A DNA stretch of 52,029 nucleotides from Clostridia bacterium (GTDB taxonomy: Bacteria > Bacillota > Clostridia > UMGS1810): assembly GCA_017416845.1 (NCBI GenBank), contig JAFQBA010000033.1, forward strand, positions 1-52,029. The letters are read 5' to 3'. Positions 8,607-17,515 of the stretch are shown in pieces. Every line of letters starts with the position of its first letter. Positions within the stretch are counted from its first letter, which is position 1. The notes beneath the pieces are model-generated. The model saw only the letters and a program-made list of their open reading frames with translations, made no database searches and was not told the origin of the DNA. A program made the position numbers and the translations under genes.

Positions 8607-9452
8607 TTATACTCCCGAATATGCAGAAAATCCGCCATCAACAGGTATTACAACACCATTAACAAAACTTGCCGCATCCTTGCAAAGCAGGAAAAGAAGT
8701 GCTCCGATAAGCTCTTCGGGTTCGCCGAATCTGTCCATTGGAGTAGCACTTAGAATTTTGTTTGTTCTGGGAGTAGGTGTTCCATCATCATTGAACAAAA
8801 GCTTTTCGTTCTGCTTTGTAACAAAGAATCCCGGGGCGATTGCATTGCAACGGATATTTGTTTTTGAAAAATGGACTGCCAGCCACTGCGTAAAGTTGGA
8901 AATTGCGGCTTTTGCACCTGAATATGCAGGAATTTTGGTGAGGGGAGTGTAGGCATTCATACTTGAAATGTTTATGATGCTTGCATCTTCCTTGTCAACC
9001 ATGTCTATTGCAAAAACCTGAGTGGGAAGAAGTGTTCCCAAAAAGTTTAAGTTGAATACAAATTCAACGCCTGATTGGTCAAGGTCAAAGAAAGTTTTCA
9101 TGCTTCCGAGGTCATCTTTGGTGAAATATTCATCATCGCAGGTTGCCTTGGGGTTGTTTCCGCCGGCACCGTTAATAAGAATATCGCATGTTCCAAAATC
9201 TGATTTGATTGCTTCGCGAACTTCTTCAAGGCTTGCTTTATCAAGCACGTTGCATTTGTAACCCTTAGCAATGCCTCCATCTTTTACAATTTCATCCGCA
9301 TTTGCTTTTGCGGCATCTTCATTAAGATCCAAAAGAGCAATTTTTGCATGTGTTTTTGCAAGAGCTTTTGCAAACATAGAGCAAAGAACACCACCGGCTC
9401 CGGTTACAACAACAACTTTGCCCGATAAATCAATTTCAAATGGTAATTTCAT
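8607..9452 (-). CDS. SDR oxidoreductase, D-fructuronate reductase (mannonate oxidoreductase)-like
   Basis: This is a 281-residue short-chain dehydrogenase: Rossmann motif TGAGGVLCSMFA near residue 17, INGAGGNN, the catalytic SS-x-N and Y-S-G-A-K (about residues 163-180), and a VDGGFSAY end. It resembles the YjmF/UxuB-like SDR that pairs with UxuA in Bacillota and reduces D-fructuronate to D-mannonate with NAD(P)H. It is the last gene of a six-gene minus-strand operon and starts 29 bases after uxuA, behind GAAAGGA. The UxuB-like assignment rests mainly on its being next to uxuA; substrate specificity of SDRs is hard to read from sequence. Confidence 0.82.
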   Translation of the reverse strand: MKLPFEIDLSGKVVVVTGAGGVLCSMFAKALAKTHAKIALLDLNEDAAKANADEIVKDGGIAKGYKCNVLDKASLEEVREAIKSDFGTCDILINGAGGNNPKATCDDEYFTKDDLGSMKTFFDLDQSGVEFVFNLNFLGTLLPTQVFAIDMVDKEDASIINISSMNAYTPLTKIPAYSGAKAAISNFTQWLAVHFSKTNIRCNAIAPGFFVTKQNEKLLFNDDGTPTPRTNKILSATPMDRFGEPEELIGALLFLLCKDAASFVNGVVIPVDGGFSAYSGV

Positions 9453-9481
9453 TGTTATTATCCTTTCTCAAATGAAAATTA

Positions 9482-10525
9482 TTATTTTTTGTCTGCTTTG
9501 GAAATTGCTTCCCAAATACCGTTCATATATGTAGCACCAAGGGCTCTGTCGAAAAGACCGTAACCGGGTTTGCCTGTTTCGCCCCAAATCATTCTTCCGT
9601 GGTCCGGACGCAGATATCCTTTGAATCCTGTGTCATAATATGCTTTTAGGATTTCATACACATCCAGTGAACCGCAATCCGAAAGATGTGCACTTTCTTC
9701 AAAAGAACCGTCATCAAGAATCTTGATGTTTCTCACATGAGCAAAGTGAATTCTTCCCATTGCACCGTATTTTTTAACCATTGCGGTATAGTCGTTGAAT
9801 TTTGCACAGCCGAGGCTTCCGCTGCAAAGTGTGAGACCATGATGAACATCATCATAGAGTGCAAGGAAACGGTCAATATTTTCTTCGGTTGTGATGATTC
9901 TGGGAATTCCAAAAATAGGCCAGGGGGGATCATCCGGATGTATTGCCATGTTGACATCGCACTCTGCGGCAACCGGAATAATTTCTTTAATAAAGTGTTC
10001 AAGATTTTTCCAGAGACCTTCTTCACCGATTTCTTTGTAGCTTTCAACAAGACCGCCGATTTCGTCGGGTGTGTAGGATGCATCCCAACCGGGGAGTGAC
10101 ATCTTTGTAGGATCCATCTTGTCAACATCTTCTTTGTAATAAACAAGAGCATTTGAACCGTCGGGAAGGGGCTGGTCAAGTCGTGAACGTGTCCAGTCGA
10201 AAACGGGCATAAAGTTGTAGCAAATACATTTTACGCCGGCTTTGGCAAGTCTTCTGATGTTTTCTTTGTAGTTTTCAATATACTGCTCACAGTTTCCTCT
10301 GCCAAGCTTAATGTCCTCATGCACCGGAACACTTTCAATAACTTCCATTTCGAGGCCTTTAGCATTTACCTCTTTTTTCATTTCGTCAATTGCTTCCTGA
10401 GGCCATACTTCGCCGGCGGGAACGGAATATACAGCTGTTACAACACCTGTCATTCCGGGGATTTGTCTGATTTTGTCCAGGGTAACGGGGTCATCTGCTC
10501 CGTACCATCTGAATGTCATTTTCAT
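9482..10525 (-). CDS. uxuA: Mannonate dehydratase
   Basis: UxuA dehydrates D-mannonate to 2-keto-3-deoxy-D-gluconate in hexuronate breakdown. The 347-residue protein opens with MTFRWYGADDPVTLDKIRQI and contains VCYNF-like CICYNFMPVFDWTRS, MAIHPDDPPWPIFG, a LCSGSLG segment and RPDHGRMIWGE, all typical of the family, including the His/Asp/Cys residues that hold the metal. AAGGAG lies eight bases before its ATG, inside the end of the upstream gene. The two genes overlap by four bases, so they are probably translationally coupled. No uxaC, kdgK or kdgA gene is in the window, so the rest of the route must lie elsewhere. Confidence 0.95.
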   Translation of the reverse strand: MKMTFRWYGADDPVTLDKIRQIPGMTGVVTAVYSVPAGEVWPQEAIDEMKKEVNAKGLEMEVIESVPVHEDIKLGRGNCEQYIENYKENIRRLAKAGVKCICYNFMPVFDWTRSRLDQPLPDGSNALVYYKEDVDKMDPTKMSLPGWDASYTPDEIGGLVESYKEIGEEGLWKNLEHFIKEIIPVAAECDVNMAIHPDDPPWPIFGIPRIITTEENIDRFLALYDDVHHGLTLCSGSLGCAKFNDYTAMVKKYGAMGRIHFAHVRNIKILDDGSFEESAHLSDCGSLDVYEILKAYYDTGFKGYLRPDHGRMIWGETGKPGYGLFDRALGATYMNGIWEAISKADKK

Positions 10526-11493
10526 AGTAAAATCTCCTTTCCGTTATTATCTGCTGATTTATAAATGGAAAACATTGCATCCATTGTATTTTTTATATCT
10601 TTCGGACAAAAATATATGTTTTTGTCATAGAAATTTGAAATTAACTTTGCATGGCTGAGTCCCCAATAGGCTTTTTTGCCGGTTTCAATTTCATCTCTTT
10701 CAAGTATAACACCGCCGGTTGAAAGACAATTGTCTGCATAACGCAACGTTGCGTTTTCAAAAACAATCTCAAATTCAGGAGGAGTGTTTGCAACATGAGC
10801 GTTTGTAACCAGAAATATCCCGGTTACACCGCTTGATAAGGTGAGATATGCACACACGGTGTCTTCAACCTCAATGACACCTTCAAGAGAAAAATTTGCT
10901 GTTTTTGCACGAACAGATTTAATGTCTGAAATAAGATAGGGGAAATAGTCGAGCGTGTGAACAAATTGATTAATCAAAGCTCCGCCGCCTTCGGTCTTTT
11001 TGATTCCTCTCCATGGTTCACTTTGATAATATGCTTTATCTCTTTGCCAAGTAACAACAGCTTTGAGCCCGAGAACTTTTCCGTAGGTTTCATTTTCAAC
11101 AATATCTTTGATTTTTTGTGTGCAAGGATTCAGTCTGTTTTGCAGTACCACACAAACTTCGCTCTGATGAGGATGAGTGAGTAGTATTTTGTATTCCTCA
11201 TCTGTCATGGTAACAGGTTTTTCACATACCACCTTTTTGCCTTTTTCAAGTGCTTTAATAATCATTTCATAGTGAAGATAGTGTGGGGTACAAATGTGAA
11301 CTGAACCAATGTTATTGTCATTGAGAACATCATCATAGTTGTCATAGCATATCAAATCTTTGTCTCTGAATTTCTCAAGCTTTTGAGGATTTATGTCGCA
11401 TACGGCATAAAGTTTTGCGTTTTCAGATTTTTCTATTGAATTGATATGCAATGGAGAAATTGCTCCGCATCCAACAATACATGCATTAATCAT
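10522..11493 (-). CDS. Gfo/Idh/MocA-family oxidoreductase (first of two)
   Basis: This 323-residue NAD(P)-dependent oxidoreductase has an N-terminal Rossmann GCGAISPLH motif (residues 8-16), VCEKPVT near residue 92 with the EKP motif that contacts the cofactor and substrate, and GGALINQFVHTLDY near residue 175 carrying the catalytic His of the family. It differs clearly from the other family member in the operon (386 residues). It begins three bases after the preceding isomerase-like gene. Members oxidise or reduce diverse sugars and sugar acids; the substrate here is not known. Confidence 0.9.
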   Translation of the reverse strand: MINACIVGCGAISPLHINSIEKSENAKLYAVCDINPQKLEKFRDKDLICYDNYDDVLNDNNIGSVHICTPHYLHYEMIIKALEKGKKVVCEKPVTMTDEEYKILLTHPHQSEVCVVLQNRLNPCTQKIKDIVENETYGKVLGLKAVVTWQRDKAYYQSEPWRGIKKTEGGGALINQFVHTLDYFPYLISDIKSVRAKTANFSLEGVIEVEDTVCAYLTLSSGVTGIFLVTNAHVANTPPEFEIVFENATLRYADNCLSTGGVILERDEIETGKKAYWGLSHAKLISNFYDKNIYFCPKDIKNTMDAMFSIYKSADNNGKEILL

Positions 11494-11496
11494 TTG

Positions 11497-12273
11497 TTAA
11501 CAGAATCCTTTCGTTGTGAGATAATCATAACTCATTTTCATGGATTTAAACGGATCACCGTCTGTATGATTATTATCTTGTTCAACAAGAGCCCATCGAG
11601 CACCGGCTTTTTCAGACGCTTCAATAATTGTATCCCAGTCAAGATTTCCGTATCCGACTTCGCAAATTTGTGGTTTGAACCAGTCCTCAACATCAATAGT
11701 AAAATCTTTCAGGTGAATTGCCATTGCACGTTTTCCTAAGTTTTCAATAACATCTGCAGGATTTCTACCGCCGTATTGAACCCAGTATGTGTCAACGATA
11801 AAGTTGAATATTTCTTTATCTGTTTCTTCAACAAGACGGTCAAAAATAACTTTTCCGTCTACTTTCCCGAATTCAAGTGCATGATTGTGATATCCGAAAT
11901 ACATGTTATTTTCTTTGAGCACTTTGCATATTTCATTTGCATCTTTGATAAACTGATCGAGAGCTTCCTTTGATTCATAGCAATATTTCGGCATGATGCT
12001 TACACCGCAAAGGTCACATCCCAGGGTTTTGTTATAGTGAATAATTTCATAAATATCTGTTTTAAAATCATCAAATGCTCTGTGGGTTGTTACAACTTTA
12101 AGGTTATATTTATCCAGAATCGGTTTCATTTCCTCGGCTTTAAGTGGAGTGCCTGATATCTGAACAAGAGTATAGCCGATTTCGCTTATTGTCTTGCAGG
12201 CTTTATCAAAGTTTTCGGTATCTTGAATAAAATCTTTTATAGTAAAATATTGTGCACCAATATGCTTATCCAT
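11497..12273 (-). CDS. Sugar phosphate isomerase/epimerase-like TIM-barrel protein (first of two)
   Basis: This is a 258-residue xylose-isomerase-like TIM barrel. Metal-ligand segments of the family are visible: FGYHNHALEF (His), FIVDTYWVQYGG (Asp), MAIHLKDF (His) and WALVEQDN (Glu). The start at 12273 is chosen because GGAGG sits seven bases upstream; the ATG at 12315 lies inside the previous gene and lacks a ribosome site. It lies between the two Gfo/Idh/MocA genes, so enzyme pairs alternate in the operon. Reaction unknown; homologues act on keto-sugars and inositol derivatives. Confidence 0.88.
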   Translation of the reverse strand: MDKHIGAQYFTIKDFIQDTENFDKACKTISEIGYTLVQISGTPLKAEEMKPILDKYNLKVVTTHRAFDDFKTDIYEIIHYNKTLGCDLCGVSIMPKYCYESKEALDQFIKDANEICKVLKENNMYFGYHNHALEFGKVDGKVIFDRLVEETDKEIFNFIVDTYWVQYGGRNPADVIENLGKRAMAIHLKDFTIDVEDWFKPQICEVGYGNLDWDTIIEASEKAGARWALVEQDNNHTDGDPFKSMKMSYDYLTTKGFC

Positions 12274-12286
12274 AACATAACCTCCA

Positions 12287-13447
12287 TTAATAAGTGTTGG
12301 ATGTATCAGCAACAATTTTTTTGACTTCTTTTTTCATTGTTGAATTTGCAATTTTTTCTTGGAGCAAATCATAGAATTTATCGTGAGGGAAGTTTTTAAC
12401 ATCAACTGTTTCACCTGTCCAACTGCTGAGGTGAATTGCGTTGGAAATTGTAAGTCCCAAAATACCTTCTTCACCGGGCGCAAGAAGTTTTGTTCCGTTT
12501 AAAATTGCGTTTGCAAAATCCTTGAAGATGCCGACATGCTGTTCACCACCTGAAAAGTCAGCAGGGACTTCGCAATTCCAACATTCGGGCATTGCAAAGG
12601 GAACAGTATTGTTTTTGTTGTGTTCACGCTCAGATATGATATTTCTGTTGAAAATCATTTTGTTGTCTTCAATAACAATTTTACCCATGTCACAGGCAAT
12701 TTCAAGACGATTTGTTCCCGGTGCTTCACCGGTTGAAGTGATGTACTGACCGGTTGTACCGTTGTCATATTCAAAAAATGCTGCAACATCATCTTCAACT
12801 TCAATGTTATAATATTTGCCGTAGCTTGCTTTTGCGTAAATTCTGTCAGGCATGCCAAAGAGCCACTGCCAAAGGTCAAGCTGATGGGGATTTTGATTAA
12901 TGAGAGCCCCGCCACCTTCGTCTTTCCAGGTTGAACGCCATGCACTTGAATCATGATAAGCCTGGGGACGGTACCAGTTTGTGATTATCCACGTAATTCT
13001 TTTGATGTGGCCAAGATCGCCTCTCTTAATCATTTCGCGAAGCTTTTGATAAACAGGATTTGTTCTCTGGTTATACATAATCCCAAAAAGCTTATCGGAT
13101 TTCGATGCGGCTTCATTCATTTCCAAAACTTGCTTGGTGTATACACCTGCGGGCTTTTCGGTAATAACATGAAGATTGTTTTCAAAAGCTTTTGCAACAA
13201 GTTCGGGATGGTCATAGTGGGGAACTGCAACAATTACCGCATCACAGAGTCCGCTTTTATAAAGTTCTTCGGCGTTTTCAAACACGGGAATTTCGGGATA
13301 GAGCTTTTTAAAAGCATCTCTTCTTGTTTCGTCATTGTCACACACAGCTGCAAGAGTCATTTGGGGGGCTTTACCTTCATAAATGTTTTTTGCATGAGCT
13401 GTGCCCATGTTACCAAAGCCGATTATGCCAAGTCTTACTTTGTCCAT
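12287..13447 (-). CDS. Gfo/Idh/MocA-family oxidoreductase (second of two)
   Basis: A 386-residue NAD(P)-dependent dehydrogenase-like protein: Rossmann GFGNMGTAH (about residues 11-19), ITEKPAG with the EKP motif (about residue 95), and GGALINQNPHQLDLWQW with the conserved His (about residue 180). The longer C-terminal part suggests a different substrate from its shorter paralogue. AAGGAGAG lies seven bases before the ATG. It is preceded by 36 bases after the first isomerase-like gene and followed by 13 bases, consistent with a single transcript. Confidence 0.9.
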   Translation of the reverse strand: MDKVRLGIIGFGNMGTAHAKNIYEGKAPQMTLAAVCDNDETRRDAFKKLYPEIPVFENAEELYKSGLCDAVIVAVPHYDHPELVAKAFENNLHVITEKPAGVYTKQVLEMNEAASKSDKLFGIMYNQRTNPVYQKLREMIKRGDLGHIKRITWIITNWYRPQAYHDSSAWRSTWKDEGGGALINQNPHQLDLWQWLFGMPDRIYAKASYGKYYNIEVEDDVAAFFEYDNGTTGQYITSTGEAPGTNRLEIACDMGKIVIEDNKMIFNRNIISEREHNKNNTVPFAMPECWNCEVPADFSGGEQHVGIFKDFANAILNGTKLLAPGEEGILGLTISNAIHLSSWTGETVDVKNFPHDKFYDLLQEKIANSTMKKEVKKIVADTSNTY

Positions 13448-13483
13448 ATTAATTCTCTCCTTATAAATAATAAATATAAAAAA

Positions 13484-14338
13484 TTATTTTGAGGTAACAC
13501 GTTCCACAATTTCGCCAAGAGCTTTAAACGCAATAGTGAATTTGTCGGGTGTACTTTCGGAAAGCGAAAGCATGTCATCGGATAATTCAAGGTCTTTAAG
13601 ACCGGAGAACACACCGAGGTGAGGCTCAAGACTTAAAAATCCTTCATAGTCTCTTTTGTGAAGTTCAGATATGATTTCTTCGATATGGCCGATTCCGTAA
13701 CCTGCCGGAACAACGGCACCGTCTTCAACTGCATCTTTGATATGCATATAAACAACATAATCTTTAAGCATTTCATAGGCTTCGGGATATGTTTTCTGAT
13801 TACACTGCACAAAGTTTGCAGGATCAAACACGGCTCTTAAGTTTGGTGAATCAACAGCCTCAAGAATTTCAAGACATCTGGGTGCAATATCACCGTATAT
13901 TTCTTTTTCGTTTTCGTGAAGTAAAATAATATCTTCGCTTTCTGCAAGCTTTGTCATTTCCTTTATCCTGTAAATAACTTCATCTTTGTATTTTTCGTGT
14001 TCACCATCAGGAATAAAGAAGCTGAACATTCTGATATATTTTGTGCCGAGGATTTTTGCAGTTTTAATTACCCTTTTAAGTTCATCAAGATGAGGTGGGA
14101 AATCATCGGTAATCTTGATTTTACCAATCGGGGAGCCTATTGAAGAAACCTTTATTCCGTATTTATCCATGGTTTCTTTGAGCTCATATGCTTCTTCATC
14201 ATTGAGCTTGGAAATATTTTTTCCGTTAATACCTCTCGGTTCAAAAAATTCAATTCCGAGTTTGTTTAAATGTTCAAATTGTTTTACAATGTTTTCGTCG
14301 ATTTCATCGGAAAAACCCGATATAATAAATTTTGACAT
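13484..14338 (-). CDS. Sugar phosphate isomerase/epimerase-like TIM-barrel protein (second of two)
   Basis: This is a 284-residue TIM-barrel protein and the first gene of the operon. Metal-site segments include DIILLHENEKEIYG (Glu), RAVFDPANFVQCN (Asp), VVYMHIKDA (His) and GFLSLEPHLG (Glu). GGAGG stands six bases before the ATG. It is only distantly similar to the other isomerase-like protein of the operon, so recent duplication is unlikely. The reaction is not readable from sequence; context points to sugar-acid or oxidised-sugar metabolism. Confidence 0.88.
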   Translation of the reverse strand: MSKFIISGFSDEIDENIVKQFEHLNKLGIEFFEPRGINGKNISKLNDEEAYELKETMDKYGIKVSSIGSPIGKIKITDDFPPHLDELKRVIKTAKILGTKYIRMFSFFIPDGEHEKYKDEVIYRIKEMTKLAESEDIILLHENEKEIYGDIAPRCLEILEAVDSPNLRAVFDPANFVQCNQKTYPEAYEMLKDYVVYMHIKDAVEDGAVVPAGYGIGHIEEIISELHKRDYEGFLSLEPHLGVFSGLKDLELSDDMLSLSESTPDKFTIAFKALGEIVERVTSK

Positions 14339-14405
14339 AACATACCTCCAAAATATATTTTAATTATATTATAATATAAATTTAATAAAATTTCTAATTA
14401 TATAT

Positions 14406-14445
14406 TGTCAAAAACATTGCAAATCTTGCGAATTGATGTTATAAT
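14406..14445. promoter_or_regulatory. Divergent promoters of the sugar-acid operon and the AraC gene
   Basis: Plus strand: TTGCAA (14417-14422), 17 bases, TATAAT (14440-14445), reading into the AraC gene. Minus strand: TTGACA (14411-14406) with a weak TATTAA at 14387-14382 (18-base spacing), reading into the operon. The two -35 boxes are only five bases apart, so one bound regulator could affect both. The weaker minus-strand -10 fits an activator-dependent promoter. Confidence 0.75.
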
Positions 14446-14464
14446 CATAGTCGGAGATGATTAT

Positions 14465-15289
14465 ATGGACATACATTCACAATTTAAAACCAACGGTTTT
14501 TCCTATACACATACTTCAGACACATATCCCGACAGCAAAAATTTCAGGCTTCACAATCACAACGACACCTACGAAATTCTGATTTTTCTTTCCGGAAATT
14601 CGGAGTTTAGAGTCGAAGGAACTCTGTATTATCCAAAGCCGGGAGATGTGCTTGTTACTCATAGTGCCGAAATGCACCGAATGTATCACAATGAACCGAT
14701 CATGCCTTATGAACGAATTGTCATAAACATTCATAGCTCTTTTTTTGCAAAAAACAACTGTGAAGATTTTAAAAAAATATTTACATCAAGACCACTTGGT
14801 GAAAACAATCTGATTTCTTCCGATGAAACAAAAAAACACAATATTGATGAAATCATAAATGCTGTTGACAGATATATATCCGAAAACGAAAAAGCACCGG
14901 CAGTGCTTATTCAAAGTAAGCTAATTGAACTTCTTTATAATTTGAACAAAATATCATTTACCTCGGAGAATGTGAGTTTTCATGATGAACAAATTAAAAC
15001 AATTTTAATGTTTATCAATGATAATATAACCTCAGAACTCAATCTCGATACCATTGCTGATCATATGTATATGAATAAATATCATCTGTGTCATATTTTT
15101 AAGTCTCACACGGGATATACGTTAAATAAATACATAACATACAAAAGAATTCTTCTTGTGCGTGAACTTTACGAATCGGGTATGAGTCTTATGGAAGCAA
15201 GCCAAGAAGCCGGTTTTTCAAATTATTCTAATTTTTATAAGATGTATAAAAAAGAAACAGGTAAGTCACCGAAAAATGATTTGAACTAA
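14465..15289 (+). CDS. AraC-family transcriptional regulator
   Basis: A 274-residue protein with an N-terminal cupin ligand-binding domain (about residues 10-100, with FRLHNHNDTYEIL and PGDVLVTHSAEMH) and a C-terminal double helix-turn-helix (about residues 175-270, LNLDTIADHMYMNKYHLCHIFK and EASQEAGFSNYSNFYKMYKK). The start at 14465 follows GGAG by eight bases; the ATG at 14405 lies in the promoter. It is divergent from the six-gene sugar-acid operon and is the likely regulator, sensing a sugar or sugar acid. Confidence 0.93.
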   Translation: MDIHSQFKTNGFSYTHTSDTYPDSKNFRLHNHNDTYEILIFLSGNSEFRVEGTLYYPKPGDVLVTHSAEMHRMYHNEPIMPYERIVINIHSSFFAKNNCEDFKKIFTSRPLGENNLISSDETKKHNIDEIINAVDRYISENEKAPAVLIQSKLIELLYNLNKISFTSENVSFHDEQIKTILMFINDNITSELNLDTIADHMYMNKYHLCHIFKSHTGYTLNKYITYKRILLVRELYESGMSLMEASQEAGFSNYSNFYKMYKKETGKSPKNDLN

Positions 15290-15321
15290 AAAATATATTT
15301 AAAGATTAATTATGCATGAAA

Positions 15322-15399
15322 AAAGCAGGCATGTGAATGAACTTCCAAAAGTCAGAACAAAAATCTGACGATTGAGATGTCGGTTCACATGCCTGCTTT
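15322..15399. terminator. Large bidirectional hairpin overlapping the rodA stop codon
   Basis: Sixteen-base arms (15322-15337 and 15384-15399) containing AAGCAGGCATGTGAA pair almost perfectly. An inner stem GTCAGA/TCTGAC (15351-15356 with 15364-15369) makes a branched structure. It lies between the convergent AraC and rodA genes, and the rodA stop codon (15398-15400) is inside the arm. Confidence 0.8.
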
Positions 15400-16519
15400 A
15401 TTGTTTTAGAAGTGTGAAATTTTTTTTGCGAACGGCAACGCTCATAACAAGACCTATTGCCATAAGATTTGTAAGAATTGAAGAACCGCCATAACTGAAA
15501 AACGGGAGCGGAATTCCGGTTACCGGCATTATACCCAGGCACATGCCGATGTTTTCGAAAGTGTGTGCAAGAAACATACAAGCAACACCAACGCATATAT
15601 ATGAACCGAATTTTGTGTTGGCGTTTTTTGCAATGTAGAGACATCTGATTACAAGACCGAAAAGCAGCAATGCTACGATTACACAACCTATAATTCCGAG
15701 TTCTTCACCAACAACTGAATATATAAAATCCGTATGTTTCGCAGGAAGGTAATCAAGCTGTGTTTGAGTTCCCTGACCAAGACCTTTGCCGAAGATACCG
15801 CCTGATCCGATAGCAATTTTGGATTGCATGACATGATATCCTGCTCCTTGCGGATCGGACTCCGGATCAAAAAGAACTCTGATACGATTTTTTTGATATT
15901 CCTGTAAAAACAAATTCCATACAAGAGGTATAGCTGCTGCCATGCAAAGGCCTGTTCCGATAATGTATTTATATGAAATATTTGCCGCAAATAATATTCC
16001 GGCAAAAATTATGAGAAAAACCATTGTAGTACCAAAGTCAGGCTGGAGCATAATTAAAAAGACAAAAACTCCTGCATGAATAAGCAGCTTGAAGATGTTT
16101 TTTGGTTTGTTTAACTCATCTCCATACTCGCTGCATGATTTTGAAAAAGTGATTATAAAACCTATTTTAACAATTTCGGAAGGTTGAATGCCGATAGAGC
16201 CAAATCTGATCCAGCTTCGACTTCCGGTGTCTTCTCTTCCGGTTCCTATAAGAAGAACTGCAATCAAAAAAACTGCTGAAAGAATATATATGGCTTTGGT
16301 AACGGAAGTTAGTTTTTGGTAATCCGTTACGGTAAGAAATATCATAATAACAAAGCCTGCCAATGCAGCACAAAGCTGTATGATTATAAAACTCATTCCA
16401 CCCTGAAAGGATGTTACCGCACTGTTTATTATTACCGTTCCGAAAATCACGCAAATAATTGTTAGAACAAGAAGAAGATAATCAACTTCTCTGAAATCAA
16501 TGGATTTAAGTTTTTTCAT
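15398..16519 (-). CDS. rodA: RodA/FtsW-family peptidoglycan glycosyltransferase (rod-shape protein RodA)
   Basis: SEDS-family polymerase that links lipid II into glycan strands for cell elongation (RodA), or for septum or spore cortex in sister proteins. The 373-residue protein has about ten membrane segments. Conserved pieces include GSRSWIRFGSIGIQPSE, the catalytic-loop region KNRIRVLFDPESDPQGAGYHV, GSGGIFGKGLGQGTQTQLDYLP, HTDFIYSVVGEE and PFFSYGGSS. The DP-x-GAGYH and Q...LP..HTDFI features favour RodA over FtsW. No mreBCD or penicillin-binding protein gene is adjacent. Confidence 0.93.
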   Translation of the reverse strand: MKKLKSIDFREVDYLLLVLTIICVIFGTVIINSAVTSFQGGMSFIIIQLCAALAGFVIMIFLTVTDYQKLTSVTKAIYILSAVFLIAVLLIGTGREDTGSRSWIRFGSIGIQPSEIVKIGFIITFSKSCSEYGDELNKPKNIFKLLIHAGVFVFLIMLQPDFGTTMVFLIIFAGILFAANISYKYIIGTGLCMAAAIPLVWNLFLQEYQKNRIRVLFDPESDPQGAGYHVMQSKIAIGSGGIFGKGLGQGTQTQLDYLPAKHTDFIYSVVGEELGIIGCVIVALLLFGLVIRCLYIAKNANTKFGSYICVGVACMFLAHTFENIGMCLGIMPVTGIPLPFFSYGGSSILTNLMAIGLVMSVAVRKKNFTLLKQ

Positions 16520-16552
16520 TAATTTTATGCCTTTCTTATTATAATCTATTTA

Positions 16553-16580
16553 ATTATATCAGAAAATTAAAAAAAATCAA
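16553..16580 (-). promoter_or_regulatory. Promoter of rodA
   Basis: On the minus strand TTGATT (16580-16575), 16 bases, then TATAAT (16558-16553). It precedes the rodA ATG at 16519 by about 30 bases. Confidence 0.75.
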
Positions 16581-16584
16581 GGTA

Positions 16585-16639
16585 TTTACAGATAATTTAC
16601 AAAATTTAACTTGCATTTATTTGCATTATATATTAAAAT
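16585..16639 (+). promoter_or_regulatory. Promoter of the DUF5685 operon with an upstream TTTACA direct repeat
   Basis: TTGCAT (16611-16616), 17 bases, TAAAAT (16634-16639) reads toward the gene at 16670. Upstream, TTTACA occurs at 16585-16590 and 16596-16601, exactly 11 bases apart. This is the half-site period of OmpR/PhoB-type response regulators. The promoter is a reasonable match; regulator binding is a guess. Confidence 0.55.
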
Positions 16640-16669
16640 AAGATTATATTATTTTTTAGGAATGGTTAT

Positions 16670-17515
16670 GTGTTTGGGTATATTAATGTATATAAAGATG
16701 AACTTAAAATAAAAGATTTTGAAGTATTCCGGTCATATTACTGTGGATTGTGCAAAACACTCGGAAAAAAATATAATCAGCTTACAAGATTTGGTCTGAG
16801 TTATGATATGACTTTTTTGGCTATTTTAGCTGATTCGATTAATGATTCTACTCCTGACATAAAAAAAGAAGGTTGTTTGAGACATTCAGGGAGACAACCT
16901 GTATGCAAAAATAATAATGCAATTGAGTTTAGCGCTGATATGAGTATTATTTTAACATATTACAAGCTTTCAGACGATATTACTGATAATAATAGCTTTA
17001 AAGCAAGACTTGCCAGAATTGCATATAAAAGAGCTGTGAGAAAGTCTTCGGAAAAATATCCTGATATAGCAGAAAAGATTCGGCATAATTTGTGTAAGCT
17101 TTCCGAACTTGAAAGGGAGAATTGCGCATACATAGATATGGCAGCTGATCCGTTTGCTACGTTGACTTCTTCAATTTTTGAATGTTATGATTCATCATTA
17201 TCATCTTTGGGTTATAACATAGGAAGATTCATTTATATTGCAGATGCTTATAAAGATATTGAAGAAGATCTTGAAAAAGGTTCTTATAATCCCTACATTG
17301 CAGCATATGACAGAAGTTTTCTTGAAAATGATGAATTCAAAACTAAAGTCATGGGTTCCTTAAACATGACTCTTGCGGCAATATCAGCCTGCTATAATAA
17401 AATTAACATTAAAAAAAACAAAAGTATTCTTGATAATATTATTTATCTCGGTCTGAGATCTGTTTTTGATAGGTTATTTAAAACATCTGAAAGGAATGAA
17501 AATATTAATGAATGA
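16670..17515 (+). CDS. DUF5685-family protein
   Basis: A 281-residue predicted cytosolic helical protein. It opens with [35 protein letters not shown], where the CGLC pair and the later [12 protein letters not shown] suggest a Cys cluster that may hold a metal. This N-terminus is the hallmark of DUF5685. The C-terminal half ([35 protein letters not shown]) recalls an all-helical prenyltransferase-like aspartate-rich helix, but this is only a resemblance. GTG start with AGGAATGG upstream. The last eight bases overlap the J-domain gene, so the two are probably coupled. Function unknown. Confidence 0.85.
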   Translation: MFGYINVYKDELKIKDFEVFRSYYCGLCKTLGKKYNQLTRFGLSYDMTFLAILADSINDSTPDIKKEGCLRHSGRQPVCKNNNAIEFSADMSIILTYYKLSDDITDNNSFKARLARIAYKRAVRKSSEKYPDIAEKIRHNLCKLSELERENCAYIDMAADPFATLTSSIFECYDSSLSSLGYNIGRFIYIADAYKDIEEDLEKGSYNPYIAAYDRSFLENDEFKTKVMGSLNMTLAAISACYNKINIKKNKSILDNIIYLGLRSVFDRLFKTSERNENINE

